Translations under genes and position numbers: made by a program
The notes under the pieces: model-generated
Seen by the model: the letters and a program-made list of their open reading frames with translations, nothing else
What the model was told of the DNA's origin: nothing
Database searches by the model: none
Part shown: positions 8,014 to 15,775 of the stretch, in pieces
How positions within the stretch are numbered: position 1 is the first letter of the stretch
How the letters are laid out: each line of letters begins with the position of its first letter
Source of the DNA: Rothia gullae
GTDB taxonomy: Bacteria; Actinomycetota; Actinomycetes; Actinomycetales; Micrococcaceae
Length of the DNA: 27,191 bases
Reading direction: 5' to 3'
NCBI RefSeq assembly: GCF_024294905.1
Contig: NZ_JANCOC010000006.1
Span: 1 to 27,191, forward strand

Positions 8014-8073
8014 TAAAAAGGTGCATTAACGCCTGACTAGGGGCGTTAAAGAATTCCTTAAAAACATCTGGAC

Positions 8074-8101
8074 TTGCAAAAACACCCATTTTTGATAGAA
8101 T
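8074..8101 (+). promoter_or_regulatory. Sigma-70-type promoter for rpmB operon
   Basis: TTGCAA (8074-8079), a 16-base spacer and TAGAAT (8096-8101). This predicts a start near 8108 and a leader of about 365 nt before rpmB. The spacer holds CAAAAA/TTTTTG arms that could form an operator. Confidence 0.6.
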
Positions 8102-8473
8102 GGATGGGTATGTTTGCTACTCGAAGGCAGGCGTGCATCCGCGAATCGAACGCTTCGCTTAAACGAGGCGCAATCGGCTCAGAACCCCGAGATTCCGCGG
8201 ATTTTTAAGGCAAAATTCGGCGTGCAGGCTTGCACGAACCCCCGTATTTACCTAGAATTTAACGCTGTTCGTAGTGGTGGAAACGCCTCTCGACACTAAT
8301 AAGCTTCACCGTTTTTCCCGCGGCGGGGATCGATGCGTGGCCTCTCACCCACGTGACGATCTCAAACACTCTAGCCCGGCGAATAACCCGGTGCTTCTAC
8401 ATTGGTGGCGGGACGCTCACGAGTAACATCGACTGCGTACCGTCATAAAAGTCAATCAATAAAGGAGTGAAAC

Positions 8474-8710
8474 ATGGCAGCAGTCTGCCAGGTGACCGGA
8501 GCTGTTCCCGGCTTTGGACACAGCATTTCGCACTCGCATCGCCGCAACAAGCGTCGATTCGACCCGAACGTTCAGAAGAAGACCTACTGGGTTCCTTCGC
8601 TGCGTCGTAAGGTAACCCTGAACGTGTCCGCTAAGGGCATCAAGGTTATCGATGCTCGTGGCATCGATGCCGTTGTTGCAGAAATCATCGCACGCGGGGA
8701 GAAGATCTAG
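8474..8710 (+). CDS. rpmB: 50S ribosomal protein L28, zinc-free type
   Basis: A 78-residue L28 protein of the large ribosomal subunit. The core '[20 protein letters not shown]' and the '[14 protein letters not shown]' segment are characteristic. Only one Cys (residue 5, 'CQVTG') remains of the zinc-binding CxxC pairs seen in C+ forms, so this is the C-minus paralog type, close in pattern to mycobacterial RpmB2. AAAGGAG at 8461-8467 sets the start. It is followed three bases later by rpmG and then by rpsN, the order seen in actinobacterial zinc-independent ribosomal sets that Zur often controls. Whether this organism has a second, zinc-binding L28 cannot be told from the window. Confidence 0.96.
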   Translation: MAAVCQVTGAVPGFGHSISHSHRRNKRRFDPNVQKKTYWVPSLRRKVTLNVSAKGIKVIDARGIDAVVAEIIARGEKI

Positions 8711-8713
8711 TAA

Positions 8714-8884
8714 ATGGCATCCAAGGCTAAGGACCTCCGTCCTATCATCAAGCTCAAGTCCACTGCTGGCACCGGTTACACCTACGTGACCCGTAAGAAC
8801 CGCCGCAACAACCCCGACCGTATGGTGCTGAAGAAGTACGACCCCGTCGTTCGCAAGCACGTTGACTTCCGAGAGGAGCGCTAA
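8714..8884 (+). CDS. rpmG: 50S ribosomal protein L33, zinc-free type
   Basis: A 56-residue L33. The block '[19 protein letters not shown]' and the closing '[17 protein letters not shown]' are diagnostic. There are no cysteines, so the zinc ribbon of C+ L33 is absent. The ATG lies three bases after the rpmB stop, and the TAA at 8882-8884 is two bases before the rpsN ATG, so the three genes are translated as one tight operon. Confidence 0.96.
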   Translation: MASKAKDLRPIIKLKSTAGTGYTYVTRKNRRNNPDRMVLKKYDPVVRKHVDFREER

Positions 8885-8886
8885 GA

Positions 8887-9192
8887 ATGGCTAAGAAGTC
8901 CAAGATCGCTCGCAACGAGCAGCGCAAGGTCATCGTCGCTCGCTACAACGAGAAGCGTATCGCGCTGAAGAAGACCCTGATCGACGAGAACGCTACCCCC
9001 GAGGAGCGCGAAGCAGCACGCGTGGCACTGCAGAAGCTGCCCCGCAACGCTTCCCCCGTTCGCGTGCGTAACCGCGACCAGATCGACGGCCGCCCCCGCG
9101 GTACCTTCCAGAAGTTCGGTATCTCCCGCGTGCGCTTCCGTGAGATGGCACACCGTGGCGAGCTGCCCGGTATCACCAAGTCCAGCTGGTAA
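8887..9192 (+). CDS. rpsN: 30S ribosomal protein S14, zinc-free long type
   Basis: A 101-residue S14 of the small ribosomal subunit. It has the long, cysteine-free form with the mid-protein insert '[23 protein letters not shown]' typical of C-minus S14, against ~61 residues with four Cys for the zinc form. The C-terminus '[25 protein letters not shown]' is the family hallmark. It is the last gene of rpmB-rpmG-rpsN. A small hairpin CCGTC-GCAA-GACGG (9222-9235) lies between it and the HU gene, with no T run, so some read-through into the HU gene is possible. Confidence 0.96.
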   Translation: MAKKSKIARNEQRKVIVARYNEKRIALKKTLIDENATPEEREAARVALQKLPRNASPVRVRNRDQIDGRPRGTFQKFGISRVRFREMAHRGELPGITKSSW

Positions 9193-9281
9193 ATCTGGTA
9201 TTTTAGTTCCTAAACGGTTTTCCGTCGCAAGACGGTCACTCGCTTTAGACTCAAATCTAAGTCTCTGGAAGGGGCACCCTA

Positions 9282-9566
9282 ATGGCTAAGAACCGTACCG
9301 AACTCGTTGCAGAGGTTGCAGAGAAGTCTGGCAAGAGCCAGGCAACCGTCAACGCAGTCCTCGACGCAGTGTTCCAGGTTTTCGAGTCTTCCGTCTCCAA
9401 GGGCGAGAAGATCACCATCCCCGGTTGGATGGCAATCGAGCGCACCGACCGTGCAGCTCGTACCGGCCGTAACCCGCAGACCGGCGAAACTATCCAGATT
9501 CCCGCCGGTCACGGCGTGAAGCTGACCGCAGGCTCCAAGCTGAAGGCAGCAGTCGCTAAGAAGTAA
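9282..9566 (+). CDS. hup: HU-family nucleoid protein
   Basis: A 94-residue histone-like DNA-binding protein that bends and compacts DNA. The N-terminal helix pair 'MAKNRTELVAEVAEKSG' and the DNA-contact arm around 'RAARTGRNPQTGETIQIPAG', with its conserved Pro at the arm tip, are standard HU features. It is the short form, without the long Lys/Ala-rich tail of mycobacterial HupB. AAGGGG lies 8-13 bases before the ATG. Its own promoter may include TAGACT at 9246-9251. A strong terminator follows. Confidence 0.95.
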   Translation: MAKNRTELVAEVAEKSGKSQATVNAVLDAVFQVFESSVSKGEKITIPGWMAIERTDRAARTGRNPQTGETIQIPAGHGVKLTAGSKLKAAVAKK

Positions 9567-9589
9567 TTCTTGAGACTTTGAATCTGTCG

Positions 9590-9620
9590 GAAGACCCCCA
9601 CTTTTATGGTGGGGGTCTTC
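9590..9620 (+). terminator. Terminator after hup
   Basis: GAAGACCCCCAC pairs with GTGGGGGTCTTC across a 7-base loop. A T-rich tail follows. Confidence 0.92.
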
Positions 9621-10046
9621 TGTATTTCATAGGGTGTGTCTCGCATCTTTTGATGGAGTGCGTCGGAGTAGGAAGAGAGGATTGAAGGAGCGCTGTATTT
9701 TCTGGTTTTCCATATTTTTGTGGGGTTTCTCTTCAGCATTTTTGTGTTTCCGCCCGGGGTGTCCACAGAAAAATTAAGGAAAATTTATGCAAAATACATG
9801 AAAATTATGCATAATCTGAGTGTAGAATCAAGATTCTCTATTCTTTCTGGAAAAAATACTTATTCATAAATGTTGGGACACAGTTTAAACAGAGCTAACT
9901 AAAGCTCAATCCTAGAATCGCAGTCTAAGCTGGTGTTACGGCGAAAGATAAAACCCGTTGAGGATAGGTAACGGGGAGCCTTTCGGCCGGATCCATACAC
10001 CACCGGAAAACCAGCTCTTCCGGGTAGTACATAAGAGAACCACCAC
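9621..10046 (+). promoter_or_regulatory. AT-rich control region of lipoprotein gene
   Basis: A 426-base region without a gene. It holds a perfect 12-bp palindrome ATTATGCATAAT (9804-9815) and AGAATC-AA-GATTCT (9824-9837) in a markedly AT-rich patch. Hairpins CCCGTT/AACGGG (about 9954-9975) and CCGGAA/TTCCGG (about 10003-10024) follow just upstream of the lipoprotein start. This suggests a regulated promoter followed by a structured leader. It does not match the c-di-AMP (ydaO) riboswitch core. Confidence 0.5.
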
Positions 10047-10779
10047 ATGGCACGACAGAATCAGAACGGCGCCAGCAACCACCGTAACTTCCGTACCGGT
10101 GTAGTAGTGCTCTCACTGGCAGCCTCGCAACTCTGGGCCTAAGTGCCTGTGGCTCCCAGAACGCCTCAAACACCGGTACCACAGCCACCTATAACAGAAG
10201 CCATCGTTAACGCCGGTAACGGTAAGGTGACCGTCAAAGCTAGCGAGGTTGCTAGCCACAGTCCCCCCGCAACCGCCAGCCAAGGTACCGTGACTGTCAG
10301 TGAAGGGAGCATAATCGTGAGCGGTGCTGACTGCACCGGCATCACCGCGGAAACAAACGGCAATATTACCGTCAATGGCGATTCGAAGGGGTCTGCCAAG
10401 GCTAATGAGAAGGCCGAAGAGAATTCCGGTAAATCCAATTCCGCTACGTCAAACTTCATCGTTAGCACCGCTACAGGTTACAGCCGTATTGAAATCGGCT
10501 CTGACGGTAGTTGGAGCTATCATGCACCCAACGGCGATATTATCGAGGTTGAATCTGACGGCTCCTGGACCCACCAGGACGCCGAAAGCCAGGTTTCCGT
10601 GCAGGCTGACGGCTTCCTGGAGCATCCAGACCAACGGTGGCGTACAGGCTACCGTGGATGCCTCCGGCGAGGTGACCTCCATTATGGGGGCCGAGAAGTC
10701 CGAGCTGCAGGCTCCCAAGGTCCCCACCAAACCCGCCAAGGCTAAGACCGAGGCTGTTCAGCCCGTTCAGCCCAAGTAA
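10047..10779 (+). pseudogene. Frameshifted lipoprotein with DG-x-W repeats
   Basis: Three frames must be joined to read one lipoprotein. ATG 10047 opens 'FRTGVVVLSLAAS' and then hits TAA at 10140-10142. A -1 shift near 10125 restores the lipobox 'ATLGLSAC-GSQN'. A +1 shift near 10190 leads into 'ITEAIVNAGNGKVTV'. Another +1 near 10613 ('GGCTTCC', extra T) leads to 'WSIQTNGGVQATVDASGEV' and the end 'QPVQPK'. The mature part has short beta-type units with a DG-S-W core ('SDGSWSYHAPNGDIIEV', 'SDGSWTHQ', 'ADG-SWSIQTNGG'). They recall T-complex-10 C-terminal (Tcp10_C) repeats, although that family call is tentative. The downstream gene is a relative. Three shifts suggest a decaying gene, though draft-sequence errors are possible. 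Confidence 0.7.
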
Positions 10780-10836
10780 CAGGACTAGCTACGATAGGTC
10801 ATCTCCTCGGGTTTTTCTGACCCCGCGCTGACTGAC

Positions 10837-10893
10837 AAAAGCGCCTCGTGCTTATCCCCCCCCCCAAAAAAAGGATAGGTGCGGGGCGCTTTT
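10837..10893. terminator. 21-bp hairpin with C/A homopolymer loop
   Basis: Arms 10837-10857 and 10873-10893 pair over 21 positions when G-U pairs are allowed (core AAAAGCGCC/GGGCGCTTTT). The loop is C8A7, an unusual homopolymer loop. It lies between the two lipoprotein genes and ends in a T run. Confidence 0.85.
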
Positions 10894-11046
10894 ATGCGCT
10901 TTAAAATTGCCCGGGAAAGTACGGTAGTGGTAGTGGTGGGATACGGTGCTACCATGAGGTCAAGCCTTCCGGGTCCTCGAACTAAACAACCACACCACGG
11001 GGCACCCCGACAAACCTCGGGGTAGTATCAGAAAAGAGAAAACGCA

Positions 11047-11729
11047 GTGAAAAAACTATCGCTGTCCTGTCCCTGAGCCTTGCCGCAACCCTTGGCCTGG
11101 CCGCCTGCGGTAACACTGTTAAGGCACCGTCCGAAAGCCAAAGTGCGTCGGCATCCACCTTGGGTGGCGTATCGGTTTCCACGTCGGCCAGCGACTCCGC
11201 TTCGACCGCGAGCACCTCCTCTGAAGCGCCTGGAGAGCACGCACCTGACGATCACGCAAACTCCGAAGATGCTGCACCCGAGAGTAACGAGGGTGATGAC
11301 TCCTCGCCTCAGACTGTTAAAAAGAACTATGAATCCCTGAAGAATGGCCTCGAAGAAGCCAAGAAGGATCCCTCAACGAAGAAGTCCACGAACACTGACG
11401 GTACTGTATATAGTGATCCCAACGGCGCCATCTCCATTGTTGAGGCTGCGAACGGCGACTATATTCTCATTAGGAATGACGGCGCTTGGATACGCGCCAG
11501 CCTCGATGGCTCGCTGAGCACCGTGGATGAGGACGGCACGTGGGGCACCATTAACCCGAATGGTGACATCGTGGCCGTTCAGGAGGACGGTACCGCCTCT
11601 CTTTTCAACTCCAAGACCGGCGCCAGCTCAACCAACTATGATTCCCTGGAGCTCCCCAAGCCTCCGGCCCCCGTGGGTGACTACTCCACTCAGCCGAAGG
11701 AAGGCGTGAAGCCGACCAATGTTGCCTAA
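11047..11729 (+). pseudogene. Second DG-x-W lipoprotein, 5' frameshift
   Basis: A paralog of the preceding lipoprotein gene. GTG 11047 opens Met-Lys-Lys, but six A's (11050-11055) instead of seven put the signal peptide out of frame. Restoring one A gives 'MKKTIAVLSLSLAATLGLAAC-GNT', a textbook lipobox. The frame then runs open to 11729. A Ser/Thr/Ala/Glu-rich linker (~25-85) is followed by repeat units 'SDPNGAISIVEAANGDYIL', 'NDGAWIRASLDGSLSTVDE' and 'DGTWGTINPNGDIVAVQEDGT'. It probably encodes a surface lipoprotein of unknown role. The upstream sequences of the two genes also resemble each other (GGGTAGTA...AAGAGAA before the start), so the pair arose by duplication. The single homopolymer difference may be phase variation, a real mutation or a base-calling error. 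Confidence 0.75.
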
Positions 11730-11815
11730 GCTGGTTGCGGTAGCGATCTGGCGCATGCTTGACGTCGCCGGTTACCAGCGGCCATAAACGGCAGGAGAGC
11801 GAAAAGTAAATCCTT

Positions 11816-11868
11816 GTTGAAGGCGCCCCGCATGCATGCCCTAAGGATGCGCGCGGGGCGTCTTCAAC
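11816..11868. terminator. Bidirectional terminator
   Basis: GTTGAAG-GCCCCGC arms pair with GCGGGGC-CTTCAAC between the convergent lipoprotein and lldD genes, with inner ATGC/GCAT pairing. Confidence 0.85.
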
Positions 11869-11893
11869 TATTTCTTGTTCGGGGTGGAGAGGC

Positions 11894-13132
11894 TTAGATC
11901 TTCGGAATGGGTTGCAGGCGGCGCAATTGCGTCACATGCTTGGGTTCGAGTTCCTCAACGCAACTGACCTGTAGCAGGCGCATTGTGCGGCGCACCTCTT
12001 CCGAGAGGATCTCAATCGTGCGATCCACACCGCGGCGGCCACCCGCCATGAGTCCGTATAGGTAGGCGCGGCCAATCAGCGTGAACTTGGCGCCCAAGGC
12101 CAGCGAGGCCACCACATCCGCGCCGTTCATAATGCCGGTATCCACCATCACTTCGGTGTCCTTGCCGACTTCGCGAACCACTTCCGGGAGCAGGTGGAAG
12201 GGAACCGGAGCGCGGTCCAGCTGGCGGCCGCCGTGGTTCGACAATAGGATACCGTCCACGCCTAAATCAGCCAGCTTCTTGGAATCCTCCACGTTTTGCA
12301 CGCCCTTAATGACAATCTTGCCGGGCCACAACTCGCGGATTTCCTTAAGATCCTCGTAATTGATGGACGGATCCATGGCGGCGTCCAGCAATTCGCCCAC
12401 CGTGCCGCCTGTCGAGGAGAGTGAAGCGAACTCCAATTTGGGTGTGGTGAGGAAGTCATACCACCACCACGGGCGCGGAATCGCGTTCGCCACTGTCTTC
12501 AGCGAAAGCTGGGGCGGAATGGAGAAGCCGTTGCGCTTATCGCGCAGGCGCGCCCCCGCAATGGGTGTATCTACAGTGAAGAAGAGCGTATCGTAGCCAG
12601 CCTTTGCGGCGCGCTCGACCAGGCCGTAGGAAATCTCACGCTGACGCATCACGTACAGCTGGAACCACAAGCGGCCATTTGGGTTGACTCGGCGCACATC
12701 CTCAATGCTGGTTGTACCCAGGGTTGAGAGGGTGAAGGGGATGCCCGCCGCCCCCGCCGCGCCGGATCCGGCAATCTCGCCTTCGGTCTGCATGAGGCGT
12801 GTAAAGCCCGTGGGGGCGATACCGAAGGGTAGAGCGGAGGTGCCACCCAGCACCTTCGTGGTGGTGTCTACGGTGGAAACATCCGTCAGGATGCCCGGGT
12901 GGAACTCGACATCCTCGAAGGCCTGGCGGGCGCGGGTCATTGACAGTTCACCTTCCGCGGCGCCGTCCGTGTAGTCGAAAGCGGCGGCTGGTGTGCGGCG
13001 CTTTGCGATGCGGCGCAAATCGTAGATGGTCAGTGCGCTCTGTAGGCGGTTGCCTGCAAAGTCGAGGCTGGGCTTCTTGAATTGCATAAATTCAAGTAGT
13101 TCGCTGGGCTTGGGGAGCTGACGTTGCACCAT
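11894..13132 (-). CDS. lldD: FMN-dependent L-lactate dehydrogenase
   Basis: A 412-residue member of the FMN alpha-hydroxy-acid dehydrogenase family, which oxidises L-lactate to pyruvate and passes electrons to the quinone pool. Seen: N-terminal '[28 protein letters not shown]', 'PFGIAPTGF' and 'LWFQLYV' (substrate/FMN Tyr), and '[18 protein letters not shown]'. Also seen are '[23 protein letters not shown]' with the FMN Lys, the catalytic 'SNHGGRQLD' near residue 298, and '[19 protein letters not shown]' plus '[12 protein letters not shown]' for phosphate binding. Length and motifs fit mycobacterial LldD2. AGAAAGG stands eight bases before the ATG. It is a single gene on the minus strand, convergent with the lipoprotein gene and divergent from the thioredoxin-NHL gene. 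A promoter and palindrome upstream suggest regulation, perhaps by lactate. Confidence 0.92.
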   Translation of the reverse strand: MVQRQLPKPSELLEFMQFKKPSLDFAGNRLQSALTIYDLRRIAKRRTPAAAFDYTDGAAEGELSMTRARQAFEDVEFHPGILTDVSTVDTTTKVLGGTSALPFGIAPTGFTRLMQTEGEIAGSGAAGAAGIPFTLSTLGTTSIEDVRRVNPNGRLWFQLYVMRQREISYGLVERAAKAGYDTLFFTVDTPIAGARLRDKRNGFSIPPQLSLKTVANAIPRPWWWYDFLTTPKLEFASLSSTGGTVGELLDAAMDPSINYEDLKEIRELWPGKIVIKGVQNVEDSKKLADLGVDGILLSNHGGRQLDRAPVPFHLLPEVVREVGKDTEVMVDTGIMNGADVVASLALGAKFTLIGRAYLYGLMAGGRRGVDRTIEILSEEVRRTMRLLQVSCVEELEPKHVTQLRRLQPIPKI

Positions 13133-13240
13133 GGGAGGCCTTTCTCTTGGGGAGGGCGCCGCCTGCAGGGCGGGCCTTGGGTGGGGGCGGGGTCATCGGC
13201 GAGTCCCGCAGAAGGGTGTCCGAAAAATCGCACCTTCCCA

Positions 13241-13269
13241 GTCTAAAAATTAAGGGTTGAGTTAATCAA
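13241..13269 (-). promoter_or_regulatory. Candidate lldD promoter
   Basis: Read on the minus strand: TTGATT (13269-13264), a 17-base spacer, then TTAGAC (13246-13241). This predicts a leader of about 100 nt before lldD. Confidence 0.45.
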
Positions 13270-13283
13270 GAGTTAGGGAAGGC

Positions 13284-13300
13284 TTAACTTATTAAGTTAA
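13284..13300. promoter_or_regulatory. 17-bp palindromic operator candidate
   Basis: TTAACTTATTAAGTTAA has 8-bp perfect arms around one central base. It lies about 15 bases upstream of the proposed lldD -35, where an activator would bind. The regulator is not identified. Confidence 0.5.
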
Positions 13301-13488
13301 ATATTTCGGGGGTGCCCCGGCGTATCGGTACCGGAGGGCAGGGCGAATGAATGAGATGCAATGATTTCCAAACCCGTGCATACCACTTTCGTACTCCTCA
13401 ACTCACGCAAATATGACGTAATATGACGAGCCGTTACCTCCCGCGTTCACAATGCTCAACCCCCGGCGAACCCACCCCGCCACGCTGG

Positions 13489-13494
13489 CATAAT
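13489..13494 (+). promoter_or_regulatory. Extended -10 for thioredoxin-NHL gene
   Basis: TGGCATAAT gives a TG-N-CATAAT extended -10, with no strong -35. Predicted start near 13501, about 48 nt before the ATG. Confidence 0.45.
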
Positions 13495-13548
13495 AGGGAC
13501 AGCAAACCAACGCGCCCACACACGGCGCACCCAACAGGAGAGAAAACC

Positions 13549-15513
13549 ATGAGCGAGAACACCACCCGCAACGTACGCGTGCGCGCCAGCGAACTCGAAG
13601 GCCGAGCCTGGCTCAACACCGGCGACAAAAACCTCACCCTGCAGGACCTTCGCGGCAAAATCGTTATTCTCGACTTCTGGACCCTCTGCTGCATCAACTG
13701 CCTACACGTCCTCGACGAACTACGCCCCCTCGAAGAAGAATTCTCCGACGTACTCGTCACCGTCGGCGTACACAGCCCCAAATTCGAGCACGAAGCAGAC
13801 CCCGTAGCGCTCGCCGCAGCCGTCGACCGCTACCACATCACCCACCCTGTACTCGACGACCCCGAACTGACCACCTGGCAGGCATACACCGCCCGCGCAT
13901 GGCCCACCCTCGTCGTCGTCGACCCCGAAGGCTACATCGTCGCCCACCTCTCCGGCGAAGGCCACGTACAGGGCCTCACCTCCCTCGTACGCGAACTTGT
14001 TGCCGAACACGAGGCGAAGGGCACCCTACACCGCGGCGACGGCCCCTACGTACCCCGCCCCAAAGCAGCCGGCACCTACGCTTTCCCCGGCAAAGCCATC
14101 GAACTGCCCGCCGAATTCGGCCCCGCAAACCTCTTCGGCAACCGCGAACGCACCTACCTCGTCGCAGACAGCGCACGCCACCGCATCCTGCAGGTAGCAG
14201 CCGACCTCAACACCGTCATCAACACCTACGGTGGCGGCGACGACCCCATCAACCACCCCGTCAAGGGCCACGTCGACGGCACCGAAGCACGCTTCAATGA
14301 ACCCGCCGGCCTCGCCCTCGTACCCGAAAACCTGCGCGAACAGCTCGGCTACGACGTGCTCGTCACCGACACCGTTAACCACCGCCTACGCTCCCTCAAC
14401 CTGCGCACCGGCGAAGTACGCACCCTTGCAGGCAACGGCGTGCAGCGCGTCATCGACGGTGACAACGCCATCACCGGCGACCCCAACCGCATCCCCGCCG
14501 GCGTACCCGCCACCGAGATCGCGCTCTCCTCACCCTGGGACGCTGTTTACTCCCGCGAAGCCGGCCAGTTCATCATCGCCATGGCAGGCACCCACCAGCT
14601 CTTCGGCTACGAACCCGTCACCGGCACCGTCAGCATCTTCGCAGGCTCCGGCGTCGAAGGCCTCGCCGACGGCCCCGCCGCCGAAGCCTGGTTTGCCCAG
14701 CCCTCCGGCATCATCGAAGCACGCGACGGCAGCCTCTGGGTCGCATGCTCCGAAACCAGCGGCCTGCGCCACATCACCTTCACCGAGGACGGCGTACAGG
14801 TTACCTCCGCCGTCGGCAAGGGCCTGTTCGACTTCGGCTTTGTCGACGGTGACTCCGACACCGCCCGCATGCAGCACCCCCTTGGCCTGACCGAACTGCC
14901 AGACGGATCCATCGCAGTCGCCGACACCTACAACGGCGCCATCCGCCGCTGGGACCCCGCAACCGGTACCCTCGGCACCCTCGAACGCGGCCTCGACGAA
15001 CCCTCCGACCTGCTCGTCGAAGAAGCACCCGGCGAAGAACCGCGCCTCATCATCGTCGAAACCAACGCGCACCAGCTCGTACGCGCCTCTATCCCCGCCA
15101 AGGCACAGCACGTCGACGAAGGCGCCATCACCACCGCACGCCCCTCCACCAAGCTCACCGGCGGCGCCCTCGAATTCACCTCACGATTCACCGTGCCCAC
15201 CGGCCAGAAGCTCGACACCCGCTGGGGCGACCCCACCCAGCTGAAGATCTCATCCACCCCCGAGAACTTCATCTTGGAAGGTGCCGGCACCTCCATCGGA
15301 CTGACCCGCACCCTCGTACTCAACCCCGAAATCACCGAGGCAGTCCTGCACATCACCGCACGCGCCGCCGCCTGCGACGGCACCCCCGACGGTGACATCC
15401 CCGAGCACGCAGCATGCCACCTCTACCAGCAGGACTGGGGTATTCCCGTCGTCGTGACCGGTGACGAGGCAGACGAAAGCGAACTCGTCCTGGACCTTCG
15501 CGGTATCAACTAG
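13549..15513 (+). CDS. Thioredoxin-like/NHL-repeat protein
   Basis: A 654-residue protein with a TlpA/DipZ-like thioredoxin domain (residues ~1-150), an NHL beta-propeller (~170-520) and a C-terminal beta-rich domain (~540-654), the order of NHLRC2-type proteins. The redox site is in 'DFWTLCCINCLHVLDEL' (Cys48-Ile-Asn-Cys51, with an additional Cys47). 'AWPTLVVVDPEG' supplies the cis-Pro. Propeller blades show repeated 'ADSARHRILQV', 'TDTVNHRLRSLN' and 'ADTYNGAIRRWD' units with 'FNEPAGLALVP' and 'QPSGIIEARDG' leads. There is no signal peptide or membrane segment, so it is probably cytosolic. I chose ATG 13549 because AGGAG (13536-13540) precedes it; an in-frame ATG at 13423 would add 42 non-conserved residues upstream of the promoter. 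The substrate is unknown. Confidence 0.9.
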   Translation: MSENTTRNVRVRASELEGRAWLNTGDKNLTLQDLRGKIVILDFWTLCCINCLHVLDELRPLEEEFSDVLVTVGVHSPKFEHEADPVALAAAVDRYHITHPVLDDPELTTWQAYTARAWPTLVVVDPEGYIVAHLSGEGHVQGLTSLVRELVAEHEAKGTLHRGDGPYVPRPKAAGTYAFPGKAIELPAEFGPANLFGNRERTYLVADSARHRILQVAADLNTVINTYGGGDDPINHPVKGHVDGTEARFNEPAGLALVPENLREQLGYDVLVTDTVNHRLRSLNLRTGEVRTLAGNGVQRVIDGDNAITGDPNRIPAGVPATEIALSSPWDAVYSREAGQFIIAMAGTHQLFGYEPVTGTVSIFAGSGVEGLADGPAAEAWFAQPSGIIEARDGSLWVACSETSGLRHITFTEDGVQVTSAVGKGLFDFGFVDGDSDTARMQHPLGLTELPDGSIAVADTYNGAIRRWDPATGTLGTLERGLDEPSDLLVEEAPGEEPRLIIVETNAHQLVRASIPAKAQHVDEGAITTARPSTKLTGGALEFTSRFTVPTGQKLDTRWGDPTQLKISSTPENFILEGAGTSIGLTRTLVLNPEITEAVLHITARAAACDGTPDGDIPEHAACHLYQQDWGIPVVVTGDEADESELVLDLRGIN

Positions 15514-15532
15514 TCACCTAAATACATAAAAC

Positions 15533-15622
15533 AGGAACCGGTACATATCCTCACTCCTACAGGGGAACCCGCCCTCGCTTTGCTTGGGCACCCTGATGTC
15601 GCTACGGATAGTATCGGTTCCT
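15533..15622. repeat. Palindromic repeat copy A with flanking stem
   Basis: Core 15551-15605 (ACTCCTACAGGGG ... CACCCTGATGTCGCTAC). Flanks GGAACCGGTACATATCC (15534-15550) and GGATAGTATCGGTTCC (15606-15621) pair over 16 bp with one bulge, putting the core in the loop of a terminator-like stem. Confidence 0.88.
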
Positions 15623-15665
15623 TGTTGTCTTCAGAATGTTTGTGGTTTCAGAGCGGCTGGTATGT

Positions 15666-15757
15666 GAAAGGGTCGGGTCATCCTCGCTCCTACAGGGGAA
15701 CCCGCCCTCGCTTCGCTCGGACACCCTGATGTCGCTACAGATAACACCGGCCCTTTC
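15666..15757. repeat. Palindromic repeat copy B with flanking stem
   Basis: Core 15683-15738 (CTCGCTCCTACAGGGG ... CACCCTGATGTCGCTAC). Flanks GAAAGGGTCGGGT (15666-15678) and ACCGGCCCTTTC (15746-15757) pair over 12 bp with one bulge. Confidence 0.88.
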
Positions 15758-15775
15758 TCGACCCATATAAGCCAC

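Larger units (their letters stand above)
7767..8061. repeat. TTAA-motif array
   Basis: Sixteen TTAA tetramers, mostly within G/C-TTAAA or TTTAA contexts, occur in 295 bases. Many are 10-13 bases apart (for example starts at 7833, 7845, 7856, 7868, 7878). At 60% GC about half of one copy would be expected by chance. The helical spacing suggests a multi-site protein-binding region. Confidence 0.6.
7649..8473. other. 825-bp gene-free region before rpmB
   Basis: No supported gene is seen. Ordered contents: a 13-bp inverted repeat (7681-7693 and 7747-7759), a TTAA-rich array (7767-8061), a GC-rich terminator hairpin (7883-7919), a LexA-like palindrome (8000-8013) and a good promoter (8074-8101). 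A roughly 360-nt leader then runs to rpmB. A 61-codon ORF at 8114-8299 lacks a ribosome site and resembles no protein. Confidence 0.7.
13133..13548. other. Divergent control region lldD / thioredoxin-NHL
   Basis: A 416-base gap without a gene. It holds the minus-strand lldD promoter, the 17-bp palindrome, a direct repeat ATATGACG (13411-13418 and 13421-13428), and an extended -10 promoter for the plus-strand gene. Confidence 0.6.

Noticed and set aside
8114..8299. 61-codon ORF downstream of the rpmB promoter
   Set aside because: No Shine-Dalgarno, no recognisable protein features; it probably lies in the untranslated leader.
9930..10046. c-di-AMP (ydaO) riboswitch before the lipoprotein gene
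   Set aside because: Hairpins and a GGTAACGGGGAG stretch look suggestive, but the conserved AATCCG-CAGCTAACC segment is absent.
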